Shown here piece by piece: positions 37,216-46,841 of a stretch of DNA of 64,000 nucleotides. The position numbers and the translations under genes are program-made. Source of the DNA: VAZQ01 sp963840535 (GTDB lineage: Bacteria > Pseudomonadota > Alphaproteobacteria > Rhizobiales > Xanthobacteraceae); the NCBI GenBank assembly GCA_963840535.1, contig CAWIZJ010000060.1, forward strand, positions 1 through 64,000. Reading direction: 5' to 3'. Positions within the stretch are counted from its first letter, which is position 1; each line of letters begins with the position of its first letter. The notes under the pieces are model-generated. The model was not told where the DNA came from, searched no databases, and was given only the letters and a program-made list of their open reading frames with translations.

Positions 37216-37830
37216 TCAGCCCCAGTTCAGGCGCCGGCCTGCGAGCCAGTCTGTTCCCGCCGCGTAGAGCGATTGGACCTCGGGGCCGTCGAGCCCCGGC
37301 ATGTCCTGTTTGATGTCGTACCCAATTCGCGATTGCAGGTACGCGAGATGGCGATAGCCTTCGGGGAAGCGCGCCAACACGCCGCGGTCGAGCTTGGGGA
37401 TCATCGCAGGGTCTACCGGATCGAGTCGGTCCTTTTCGTAGATCGGCTGGCGCAGCACCAGTCCCCAGCGTCCCACGCGTTTCTCCAGAAAATCGTAGAA
37501 GCGGCCGGTGCACAGCACGTCGCAGAGGACCTCGTCGACTACGGCGCGTTGCGAGATCATCATCTTGGTTTGCGCGATCGCGCGCGCTCCTTCGATATCG
37601 ATCGAAGATCCGCCGAGAAAATGCAGAATGCGGACCCCTCGCGCGTAGCCTTCCCGGTTTACGGCGATGAATTCGTCCACCGTGCCCTGAAACCAGGTGG
37701 CCATCATTCGACCGTCCTCGTGCCACACGGTCCGGAATCGGTCCCACATCAGCGCGTCGCGCCAGACCGCCCAGTTCTCGATGATCTCGCGGATGGCGTC
37801 TTGGTCAGTCGCTTTTCCGGATAGAGGCAT
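37216..37830 (-). CDS. SnoaL/NTF2-like fold protein
   Basis: 204 residues, intact, convergent with the CobW gene. The N-terminal region (ENWAVWRDALMWDRFRTVWH, then EDGRMMATWFQG) is the typical start of an NTF2/SnoaL-like cone domain, as in polyketide cyclase-like or dehydratase-like proteins. The ~50 residues after the domain are specific to this protein. The function cannot be assigned; members bind small hydrophobic or aromatic substrates. Confidence 0.72.
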   Translation of the reverse strand: MPLSGKATDQDAIREIIENWAVWRDALMWDRFRTVWHEDGRMMATWFQGTVDEFIAVNREGYARGVRILHFLGGSSIDIEGARAIAQTKMMISQRAVVDEVLCDVLCTGRFYDFLEKRVGRWGLVLRQPIYEKDRLDPVDPAMIPKLDRGVLARFPEGYRHLAYLQSRIGYDIKQDMPGLDGPEVQSLYAAGTDWLAGRRLNWG

Positions 37831-38207
37831 CTGTCGTCAACTCCCGTGAGCTGATTGGATTTGGCGAGAGCCTCGCGACGCCGACAAGCCTGTCGTCGTG
37901 TGGCCGTCGTGGCGCTCAGCGTGCGCCGCCTCGCGATCCAATCGGCTGCGCTCACGACATCCACGGGGAGCCAAACTTCGTTGACATCGCGAATGTCTTG
38001 CATTCAAAGTCTCGGCAAAAGAGAGTATTGCATACAAGGTTAATAGCAATGCTTCGGGTTCAGAACCAGCCGGCGCTGCCGACTTCCTTTCCGCGGCTCG
38101 AAATGAACGAAATCAAGCCGCACAAGCCATCGACTTGGCGTTGACCTGGATTCAAATGGCCATCACGGACGAGAAGAGGGGCTGTGCTCGCTCGTCTGTC
38201 CTGTTGC
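37831..38207. other. 377-bp intergenic region with no convincing gene
   Basis: Lies between the starts of the minus-strand NTF2-like gene and the end of the minus-strand senA gene. Short open frames exist in both strands, but none shows family features, a good ribosome site or a plausible hydrophobicity pattern. AT-rich patches near 38020-38060 (gagtattgcatacaagg) could be part of the promoter for the NTF2-like gene. Confidence 0.4.
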
Positions 38208-39536
38208 TCACAGCGCGCAGGTGCGGAAGCCGGCGATCACGTCGTTACGTTCCGGCGTGAAGAAGTTGCGGTAGCCCGGGCGTGCGATTCGTTCGCTGGT
38301 GGCAAAGCTGCCGCCGCGCAGCACCTTCCGGCTGTTGAACCAAGGCTGCGAATAGTCTTCGTACGGGTCTGCTGCGAATCCCGCAAAGGGCACGAAATCC
38401 GAGGAGGTCCATTCCCACACGTTGCCGATCATCTGCCGGCAGCCGCAGGCGCTGTCGCCAGCCGCGCATGCGGCGACATCGATCGATCCGTCGAATGCAA
38501 AATCGAGGTTGGCGTGCTCGGGGCGTCGGTGACGCCTCGCCCCACGGCCATCGGCGCTTGCGATCGGCCAGGCGCGAGCCGGTCGGCTCGCCGAGCGCAG
38601 CCGCCTCCCATTCGGCCTCGGTCGGTAGCCGGCGCTTGGCCCAGTTGCACCACGCCTGTGCCTCGTACCAGCTGACGAAGGTCACCGGCGCATGCGGCGG
38701 CAATTGCTCGAGCTCGCGGTGACGGAGCCAGGTCCAGCTGCCGCCGTCCTGCTCGCGCCAATAGATCGGCCGCTCGGCGGCCGCATGCTCGCGCCAAGTC
38801 CAGCCCGCTGCGCTCCAGAATTCGCGCTGCGATAACCGCCGGCGTCGACGAAGGCCGCGAATTCGGCGTTGGTCACCGGGGCTCTGGCGATACGAAACGG
38901 CGCGATGGCGATCTCATGTGCCCACTTCTCGTTGTCGAACACGAAGCCGTCGGCGGGTGTCGAGCCCAGCCGCCACGTTCCGCCGGGCACTTCGACGTCG
39001 CCGGGCCAGGGCCCGGCTGCGTGCATCGCAGGCTCGCCGAGACCTTCTGGTCGCGTATAGCCCAGCGTCTGTCGCGTATAGGTCAGCGCCTCGACATGCA
39101 TATCCTCGTGCCGGATCGAGAGCTCATAGAAATAGCTCGTCGGGACGTTCAACCTGGCGCCGAGCCGGTCGAGTTGCCGTTCGAGCACGTCGGTCATGTA
39201 CCCGAACACGCCGCTGCGGTCGGGCAGGTCCAGATCCCATCGCGTGGCATGGGCGACCGTGCTCGAGTTCCACAACAGGTCGGCGCGGTCGAGGATCGGC
39301 GCGGCGCCGTGCGCGTGTCGCAGCGTCCAGTATTCGTGAAACCAGCCGACGTGTCCGACCTCCCAGAGCACGGGATTGACGATCGGCAGCATCGGTCCCA
39401 TCAATTGTTCGGTCGACAGGTCGTCCGTGAGCCGACAGGTGCGGGAGCGGGTGTCGCGCAGCTGGGCAGCAAGCTCGTCCGCCGTAGCCCCGCTCGTCGG
39501 CCGTCGTATCAGGGTCCCGTTCATGAAGATCGTCAT
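38208..39536 (-). CDS. senA: Selenoneine synthase SenA (EgtB-like, DinB plus FGE-sulfatase domains), frame-broken
   Basis: Residues 1-~200 form a DinB-type domain with probable iron ligands His67 in HVGWFHEYW and His143/His147 in RHEDMHVEAL. A C-terminal formylglycine-generating-enzyme-like domain follows (PTEAEWEAAA, GNVWEWTSSDF, LRGGSF, and FRTC before the stop). EgtB enzymes join hercynine to a sulfur donor; SenA joins hercynine to selenosugar. I prefer SenA because the gene abuts a SenB-type glycosyltransferase and a SelD, the diagnostic selenoneine neighbourhood. Frame breaks near 38820 and 38530 interrupt the C-terminal domain. Start candidates are ATGs at 39536 and 39524. EgtB itself remains an alternative if the neighbours are ignored. 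No egtD is seen nearby. Confidence 0.85.
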
Positions 39537-40579
39537 TATCACACCGGTCGCGTTCGTCGTCACGGTCTGGAAATGGGACCACGAGCGACCGCTGGACGCG
39601 CATCCTGCGCGAGCTCGGTCACACCGTGCAACTCGCCGGTCGATATGATGGAGAGGCGGCGGATCTGATGATTGCCATCCACGCCTGGCGCAGTGCCGAG
39701 AGTATACGGCGCTTTCGCGAGCGGTTCCCGGGGCGGCCGTTGATCGTGGTCCTGAGCGGGACCGACATCTACGATTACATCGATCGTGATCCGGTGCCGA
39801 CCTTGCATTCGCTCGCGTGCGCCGACCGGCTCATTGCATTGCAGGACCTGGCGCGACGGCGCGTGCCGGCGCGTTTCCGACGCAAGGTCCGGACGGTGCA
39901 TCAGTCGGCTCCAACGTTGACATCTCGCGATCGCGGGGCAATGCGCTATTTCGATGTCGCGGTGATCGGACATCTGCGCGAGGTCAAGGATCCTTTGCGC
40001 GCCGCCGAGGCGGCGCGCCGCCTGCCTGCCGAATCGCGGGTTAGGATCGTGCATCTGGGGGCCGCCGAGACGTCGCAATGGACCGCGAGGGCGGAGGCCG
40101 AGATGCGGGCCAACCCGCGCTATGTCTGGCGCGGTGACCGCCCGCGCGCGCAGGTGCGGCGCCTGTTGGGTCGCGCCCGCGCCATGGTGCTGTCGTCGCT
40201 GAGCGAGGGAGGGGCGAATGTCATTTCCGAGGCCGTCGCCGCCGGCGTTCCAGTGCTGGCTTCGCGCATCGATGGCTCGGTCGGTCTGCTCGGCCGCGAC
40301 TATCCGGGCTATTTTCCTGTCGGCGACACGGCGGCGCTGGCGCGGCTGCTGCACGAGATCGAGACCATCCCGGAGTTCCTTGCTCGCTTGCGGCGCGCGA
40401 TCGCTCGCCGTGCCCATCTTTTCCGGCCGGCGCGTGAGAAAGCGTCGTGGCGAAAGCTCATCGGCGAGATCACGCCGAAATCGGGATCGCCCAAAGCACG
40501 TCGCCAACGGCACGGAATTGCGGATCGATGCCATGCCGAGCCGGCTGTCGGAGGCCTCGAGCGAAGCACGGATCGGTAG
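39523..40579 (+). CDS. senB: Selenosugar synthase SenB (glycosyltransferase-like), frame-broken near its start
   Basis: The first residues MKIVIITPVAFVV run from an ATG at 39523. After a break near 39560-39600 the main frame gives WTRILRELGHTVQLAGRYDG, then ADLMIAIHAWRSAESIRRF, the nucleotide-sugar region VVLSGTDIYDYI, and the C-terminal GT-B signature SSLSEGGANVISEAVAAGVP. This matches the small GT-B family that includes SenB, which uses UDP-sugar and selenophosphate to make a selenosugar. The start overlaps the start region of divergent senA, and the fused oxidoreductase-SelD gene follows 24 bp after the stop. Selenosugar chemistry is inferred from family and synteny. Confidence 0.85.
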
Positions 40580-40603
40580 CCCGATCGCGCAGGACAAGTT
40601 CGC

Positions 40604-42966
40604 ATGCAAGGCATGACGCAACCAGTCGTCAAGGACGTCGTTCTGGTCGGCGGCGGCCACTCCCACGTCACGGTGCTGCGCATGTTCGGCATGAAGCCGG
40701 TGCCGGGCGTGCGCTTCACGCTAATCAGCCGCGAGGTGCACACGCCCTATTCCGGCATGCTTCCGGGCCTGATCGCCGGCCACTACGGTGTCGACGATTC
40801 CCATATCGACACCGGTCCGCTGGCGCGTTTCGCCGGAGCCAGACTCTATCAGGACGAGGTGATCGACCTCGATCTCGCCGGCCGGCGTGTGATCTGTCGC
40901 GGCCGCCCGCCGGTCCCCTACGATCTCCTCTCGCTCAATATCGGCTCGACGCCGAACACTGCCGACGTGCCGGGTGCAGACGAGCACGCGATTCCGGTCA
41001 AGCCCATCGAGGGTTCCTGCGCCGGTTCGAGGCGCTGGTGGCGCGCGTGCTCGCGCGCCGCGGGCGCACGCGCCTGGCGCTGGTCGGCGCCGGTGCCGGC
41101 GGCGTTGAGCTCCTTCTTTCGGTCGCGCACCGGCTGCGAGGCGAGGTCGCGCGCTCGGGATTCGAAACCGGCGGACTGTCGTTCGTCCTCGTCTCCGATG
41201 CCGCCGAGATCCTGCCGAGCTTTCCGGCGGCGTTCCGCAGAGCGTTTCGAAGCCGTTCTCGCCAAACGCAGCATCGCGATAGCGCGCGGGGCGGCGGTGA
41301 TCGGCGTGGAGGCCGGACGGCTGGTGCTCGACGGCCGACCGCCGATCGAAGCCGACGAGATCTTGTGGACCACGCAGGCGGCACCGGCGCGCTGGCTGGC
41401 GAAGGCCGGATTGCCGGTCGATCCGCGTGGCTTCCTCCGGGTCGACGCGACCTTGCGCGCCGCCGGGCATGACGACGTGTTCGCGGCCGGCGACACGATC
41501 GCGTTTGCCCCCCGCGCGTTGCCAAAATCGGGCGTCTACGCGGTGCGCGCCGGCCCCGTGCTCGCAGACAATATCCGCCGCGTCCTGACCGGCCGGCCTT
41601 TGCGGCCGTTCCGTCCGCAGCGCGAGGCGCTCTACCTGGTCTCCACCGGAGAGCGCCACGCGATCGGCACTCGCAACGGCATCGTGGTCGAGGGCGATTG
41701 GGTATGGCGCTGGAAGGACTGGATCGACCGTCGCTTCATGCGCAAGTTCAACGAGCTGCCCGAAATGGCGTCGCCGCCGGCGTCGCTGCCGCCGCTGGCC
41801 GACCGGAAAGCGCTCGAGCAGATTTCCGCCATCGCCATGCGCTGCGGCGGCTGCGGCGCCAAGGTCGGCGCCACCGTGCTCTCCCGCGCCCTCGCGGACA
41901 TTGTGCCGGTTGCGCGTCCCGACGTGGTGGTTGGCCTCGACGCGCCCGACGATGCCGCCCTGATCGACGTCGGCGGCGACAGGCTCCTCGCTGCAGACCG
42001 TCGACTATTTCCGCTCCATCGTCGACGACCCCTACATGCTCGGCAAGATCGCCGCCAATCATGCGCTTGGCGACGTCTATGCCATGGGCGGCGAGCCGCA
42101 GACCGCGCTGGCAATCGCGACCGTGCCCTACGGGCTCGAGGCCAAGGTGGAGGCGGACTTGGCGGCGATGATGGCGGGTGCCAACGAGGTGCTGCGTGAA
42201 GCAGGCTGCGCGCTCGTTGGCGGCCACACCAGCGAGGGTTCCGAGCTTGCGCTCGGTTTCGCCGTCAATGGACTGGTGCAGGCGGCGACCGCGTTGCGCA
42301 AGAGCGGGCTCAGGCCGGGCGACGCGCTGATCCTGACCAAGCCGATCGGCACTGGCACTCTGCTCGCCGCCGATATGCGCCGCAAGGCCAAGGCCCGCTG
42401 GGTGATGGCGGCGCTCGCGCACATGGTTCGATCGAACCGTGCCGCCGCCGACGTCCTGCGGCGGCACGGCGCCCATGCCGCCACAGACGTGACCGGGTTC
42501 GGCCTGCTCGGCCATCTCATCGAGATGGTGCGCGCCTCCGACGTCGACGTGACCATCGCGGTCGAGCGCGTGCCGCTCCTGGATGGCGCGCGCGAGACCG
42601 TGGCGCTCGGCATCTTCTCGTCGCTGCAGCCGCAGAACGTGCGCCTGCGGCGTGCCATCCGCGACCTCGACACCGTGGCGCGGCATGCGCGCTATCCGCT
42701 GCTGTTCGATCCGCAGACCGCCGGGGGTTTGCTGGCGGCGGTCCCGCTCGGCGAGGCGGAGCGTTGCGTCGCAGCTTTGCGCGTGAATGGGCTATGCCGG
42801 CGCCGCCGTGATCGGGTTCGTGTCCGCGCGCGGCGATGCGCTCGAGCCGATCACGCTCGATCTTACCGGCGAGCGTCTCGCTGAGGCGCTCGCCGGATCG
42901 CGCTCGATCGGCCCGGCCGCTTCCACGCCGGGCCAGGATGCGCATGCCGAAGAGGCCATCCGTTGA
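40604..42966 (+). CDS. selD: Selenide, water dikinase (SelD/SenC) fused to an NADH-dehydrogenase-like flavoprotein domain, frame-broken
   Basis: The N-terminal ~390 residues are a pyridine-nucleotide-disulfide oxidoreductase-like domain (VVLVGGGHSHVTVLRMFG near residue 10, second dinucleotide fold LALVGAGAGGVELL, FAAGDTIAF). The C-terminal half is SelD: RCGGCGAKVG keeps the catalytic Cys and Lys that align with Cys17 and Lys20 of E. coli SelD, followed by the ATP-binding GLDAPDDAA, GGHTSEGSE, DVTGFGLLGHL and DPQTAGGLLA. SelD makes selenophosphate from selenide and ATP. Frame breaks near 41010, 41230, 41995 and 42785 compensate or relay one another; the last frame ends at 42966. Next to senB it would supply selenophosphate for selenoneine (the SenC role). 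The flavin domain might reduce selenium species; that is inference. Confidence 0.9.
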
Positions 42967-43062
42967 CGTGCGACCCGGCTTCGATCGATGCCCGGGCGAC
43001 ACCTTGAACCCGGCGGCGCGCGGATCGCGGCCAATGGCATCTCGAGCACAATCTCCGTGGCA

Positions 43063-43848
43063 TCACGCGTCGGCGATGCCCACCAAAGCTTCCAAGACCG
43101 CCAGGGCGTCGGCGGTCCCGTCGGCTTCCCCTTTTTCAAAGTCCTGCCCCGCCTGCGCTTGCCCCATCGAGTTGGTCACATGCGCAAGGCAGAGCACGCG
43201 AGTGCCGGACGCCTGCGCGAACGCGTAGAGCGCCGCAGCTTCCATCTCGACCGCGAGGATGCCTCTTGACCGGGCCGCTTCGATCGCTTCGGCGGTCTCG
43301 CGGAACGGCGCGTCGGTCGTCCAGGTCGACGCCCACGAACACCGGCTGGTTCGTTGCTCGAGCGCGGCGGTGGCTCTCGCGATCAGCCGCGAATTGGCTT
43401 CCGCATAGTCGCCTGGTGCCGCATAGTGATAACTGGTGCCTTCGTCGCGCAAAGCGCGATCGATGATGACAAAATAGGGCGTGGGACCGGACGGCGTGAT
43501 CTGGCCCGCCGACGTGAGGCTGAGCAGGAACCGGCAGCCGCTCGCGAACAGCTGTTCCGCGATCAACACGGCAAAAGGCGCGCCGACCGCGCAGCCGACG
43601 ATGCCCACTGTCCGGCCATCGAGTATGAAGGTATCAAGCCTGGTGTGATAGCAGGGCCACTCGTTGAACGTCCGCGCCAGCCCGTCTTGCCGTAACCTGC
43701 GGACGATATCGCCATCAGGGTCGAGAATACAGACGGGCGGTACACCAACAGGCGCAACGCCTTTTTGTCGCCGCGCCTCGCGTAGCAGCGCGGCAGGCCG
43801 AAACACCGAGGGGGCAGAAGCATCTTTGTTATGCAGGATAGGCGGCAT
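43063..43848 (-). CDS. Nucleoside phosphorylase family protein
   Basis: 261 residues, intact. Features of the purine/uridine phosphorylase (PNP_UDP) superfamily: a phosphate-loop-like GIVGCAVGAPFAVLIAEQL, a substrate region SLTSAGQITPSGPTPYFV, and the active-site VEMEAAALYAFA near residue 205. Enzymes of this fold cleave nucleosides with phosphate or hydrolyse MTA/SAH. It is convergent with the sen genes and divergent from dusA, so a link with selenoneine is not evident. Substrate class uncertain. Confidence 0.78.
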   Translation of the reverse strand: MPPILHNKDASAPSVFRPAALLREARRQKGVAPVGVPPVCILDPDGDIVRRLRQDGLARTFNEWPCYHTRLDTFILDGRTVGIVGCAVGAPFAVLIAEQLFASGCRFLLSLTSAGQITPSGPTPYFVIIDRALRDEGTSYHYAAPGDYAEANSRLIARATAALEQRTSRCSWASTWTTDAPFRETAEAIEAARSRGILAVEMEAAALYAFAQASGTRVLCLAHVTNSMGQAQAGQDFEKGEADGTADALAVLEALVGIADA

Positions 43849-43970
43849 GTGCGTCTTCGCGGCCGGTAGTGGTCCAGTCAGGTGCGTTCACCCGCGAACC
43901 CAACTCCAACAGTCATAGTATGGAGTGCACACGTTCGCGATCTACCCAACCGAGAGGATAACGCAAACCT

Positions 43971-44977
43971 TTGAAATACATAGCAAATCGTTTCAGCATC
44001 GCCCCGATGATGGAATGGACCGACCGGCATTGCCGGTTTTTCCATCGCCTGCTCACGCGCGCGCGCCCTGCTCTATACCGAGATGCTCACCACCGGCGCG
44101 GTGCTCCACGGCGACCGCGCACGGCTGCTGGCCTTCGATCCGGCCGAGCAGCCGGTGGCGCTCCAGCTCGGCGGCAGCGATCCGCGACAGTTGGCGCTGT
44201 GCGCGCGGATCGCCGCGGACCTCGGCTACGACGAGGTCAATCTCAATGTCGGATGCCCCTCCGATCGCGTGCAGGAGGGCCGCTTCGGCGCCTGTCTGAT
44301 GGCCGAGCCGCAGCTCGTCGGTGATTGCGTTGCCGCGATGAAGGCCGAGGTCGGCATACCGGTGACGGTCAAATGCCGGATCGGCATCGATGATCAGGAC
44401 CCGGAGGAGGCGCTCGAGGCGCTTGCCCAGGCGGTCGAGGAGGCGGGAACGGACGCGCTCGTCGTGCACGCGCGCAAGGCTTGGCTGCGTGGCCTCTCGC
44501 CGCGCGAGAACCGCGACCTTCCGCCGCTCGACTACGATCGCGTCGAGCGGCTCAAGGCGGCGCATCCCGATCTCGTGGTCGTGCTCAATGGCGGCATCGT
44601 CGACCTCGAGCAGGCAGCGGCCCGGCTCGAGCGTCTCGACGGCATCATGATGGGCCGGGCAGCCTACCAGGAGCCGTGGCGCTTGTTGGCGGTCGATCCG
44701 CTGCTGTTCGGCACGCCCGCGCCGTTCAATACGCCGAAAGCGGCGGCAGAGGCCCTCATCCCCTATATCGAGCGCGAGCTCGCGCGAGGCACCCGGCTTC
44801 ACGCCATCACGCGCCACGTCCTCGGTCTGTTTCGCGGCGCGCCCGGGCGCGCGCGCGTTCCGCCGCCATCTGGCGACCGAAGCGGTGAAGCCGGGCGCCG
44901 ACGCTGCGACCTTTCGTGCTGCGCTTGCGCTCGTACCGGACGCCAATGAGCCGATGGCGCAAGTCGCCGCGGCGTGA
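43971..44977 (+). CDS. dusA: tRNA-dihydrouridine synthase A, frame-broken
   Basis: The apparent TTG start at 43971 gives KYIANRFSIAPMMEWTDRHC, the normal DusA N-terminus with FMN-binding APMM. After a break near 44060 come ALQLGGSDP, EVNLNVGCPSDRVQEGRFGA with the catalytic Cys, VKCRIGIDD, and HARKAWLRGLSPRENR, all typical of DusA. A second break near 44840 restores the tail to the stop at 44975-44977. The enzyme reduces uridines 20/20a in the tRNA D-loop with FMN and NADPH. Divergent from the phosphorylase gene. Confidence 0.9.
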
Positions 44978-45007
44978 CCTCACGGATCCGCCCGAACGGA
45001 GCAGAGC

Positions 45008-45842
45008 ATGATCGTGGGCATGCCTGCCGGCGAGCTTCTCCTGCTCGCGGGGCTGGTCATCGTCGGCGCAGTCGTCACCGGGATGCTTGCCGGTTTGTTC
45101 GGCATCGGCGGCGGCGCGCTCATAGTGCCGGTTCTCTACGAGATCTTCGGCGCGTTCGGCGTGCCCGAGCAGGTGCGCTTTCAGCTCTGCGTCGGTACCT
45201 CGATCGCGATCATCGTGCCCACCAACGTGCAGTCGTTGCGCGTCCACCGCGACAAAGGCGCGGTGATGGCGGAGGTGGTGCGGGCATGGAGCGGTGCCGG
45301 CGGTGGTGGGAGTTGCGGGCGGCTCGGCGATTGCGGCCTTTGCCTCCGCCGCGGTGCTCAAGATAGCGTTCGTGGCGGTCGCCGGCGTCATCGCGGCCAA
45401 GCTCCTGTTCGGCCGTGACGGTTGGCGCTTCGCCGTCGATCTGCCGGGCCGCGCTGGGATGGCGGGTTATGGCTTCTTTGTCGGCCTCGCCGCCTCGCTG
45501 ATGGGGATCAGCGGAGGCTCGATTGCCAACATGATCCTCACCCTCCATGGCAAGCCGATCCACAATGCCATCGCCACCTCGGCCGCGCTGGGAGTGCCGA
45601 TCACCGTGGTCGGCGCCATCGGCTATGTCCTCGCTGGCTTGCCGCAGCAGGCGCTGCTGCCTCCGATGTCGCTGGGCTTCGTGTCGCTGATCGGGTTCGC
45701 GTTGATGGCGCCCATCTCCAGCGCCGCCGCGCCCTATGGCGCCCGGCTTGCGCATGCGCTGTCCAAGCGCCGCCTCGAGGTCGCCTTCGGCTGCTTCCTG
45801 CTGTTGGTGTGCGTGCGCTTCGTCGCGAGCCTGATCGGATGA
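45008..45842 (+). CDS. TauE/SafE family sulfite/sulfonate exporter-like permease, frame-broken
   Basis: Multi-helix permease. The N-terminal half has the family motif GMLAGLFGIGGGALIVPVLY near residue 25 and the Ser/Thr-rich VGTSIAIIVPTN; the C-terminal half repeats it as GLAASLMGISGGSIANMILT. A frame break near 45290 separates them. The family exports sulfite, sulfonates or similar anions; the substrate is not known here. It starts 31 bp after dusA and ends two bases before the convergent protease gene. Confidence 0.87.
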
Positions 45843-45843
45843 G

Positions 45844-46543
45844 CTACGGATTGCCGCGCATGGACAGGCGGTCGCCGCGCACCTCCCATCGCTGCAGTCG
45901 GTTGAGAAAGCTCATTCCGAGCAGACTGACGCGCAATTGCCCCGGTTGGGCGATGAGAGCGGGCACCGAGCGTTCGGTGATACCGCCGATCGAGAGTCGA
46001 TCGAGGGTCACCGGTGCGGCACGAGTGCGGCCGTTCGCGGTATCGACCTGGACGGAGTAGTTGAGGACCTCGAGCGGCAGGCCCGCGGCGCGCGCCGCCT
46101 CCTGGGTCAGGACGACGGCGCTGGCGCCGGTGTCGAGCATCATGTCGACGCGCGCCCCGTTGACCTGCGTCGCAACCGAAAAGCTGCCGCCCCGCGCCCG
46201 CGCGATCTCGACCGTCCGACCTCGGGTCGCGGCGCGGCCGGGAAGCAATTCGGCCAGCATCCGATCGCCCACCTCGCGCAGCTCGAAGCGGTAGGTGTAT
46301 CCCAACGCCAGCGCCAGTGCGATCGCGATCCAGATGAGGGCCGATTTGAGCGCATGGGTAAAGCGCTGGCTGAAACAGCATGAGCGCTGCCCAGGCGGCG
46401 AGCACGAGCGCCAGGATCTTGGTTTCCAGCGAGGACGAATCCCAGCGCCTGAGCTCGGCTAGCGCCGCTTCCTGCTGCGCCAGCACGAGGACGAGCAGCA
46501 CGATGGTGAAGATGCCGAGCAGGATCCAGAGCAGGCGGCGCAC
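45844..46543 (-). CDS. Membrane-anchored retropepsin-like aspartic protease (TIGR02281 family), frame-broken
   Basis: The N-terminal part has two hydrophobic segments (LLWILLGIFTIVLLVLV and a second near residue 45). After a break near 46380 a third membrane segment and the protease domain follow: VDMMLDTGASAVVLTQEAA carries the single D-T-G-A of a retropepsin half-domain, and LLGMSFLNRL closes the family pattern. Clan AA proteases of this type are widespread in Alphaproteobacteria and face the periplasm; substrates are unknown. The DUF1289 gene lies immediately upstream in the same direction. Confidence 0.82.
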
Positions 46544-46558
46544 TTCGAAATCCGTCCT

Positions 46559-46756
46559 TCAGCCCAGCTCGGCAGGCTCGCCTTGCGAACGGATCGCAAG
46601 CCGCCGCGGCAACTCCGCCATGATGCGTGCGCGCTCGTCGGTGCTCAAGCGGACCCAGGCTTCGATCTCCGCCAACGTGCGTCCACAGCCGACGCACAGC
46701 GCCGAAACCGGATCCAGGCAGCAGACCTTGTTGCAGGGACTTTCAATGGAGGGCAT
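46559..46756 (-). CDS. DUF1289 domain protein (small Cys-rich)
   Basis: 65 residues from the ATG at 46756; an upstream in-frame start exists but adds residues outside the domain. Four cysteines in SPCNKVCCLDPVSALCVGCG fit the DUF1289 pattern C-x3-C-x(n)-C-x2-C, probably a metal or Fe-S site, followed by TLAEIEAWVRLSTDERA. Function unknown. It is followed by the protease gene with 15 bp between. Confidence 0.85.
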   Translation of the reverse strand: MPSIESPCNKVCCLDPVSALCVGCGRTLAEIEAWVRLSTDERARIMAELPRRLAIRSQGEPAELG

Positions 46757-46841
46757 GGACACACACGCCTCATAGTCGTTGCGCGCAACATAAGGATCGC
46801 ACCGCCGAACGCAATCTCCGCGAAGCCGGGCCATCCAGCGG

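Noticed and set aside
37749..38003. Small minus-strand frame near the NTF2-like gene
   Set aside because: It overlaps the NTF2-like start, has an Arg-rich composition and shows no family features.
38208..39536. Ordinary ergothioneine gene egtB
   Set aside because: Domain content fits EgtB, but the adjoining SenB-type glycosyltransferase and SelD, and the lack of egtD, egtC and egtE nearby, favour SenA.
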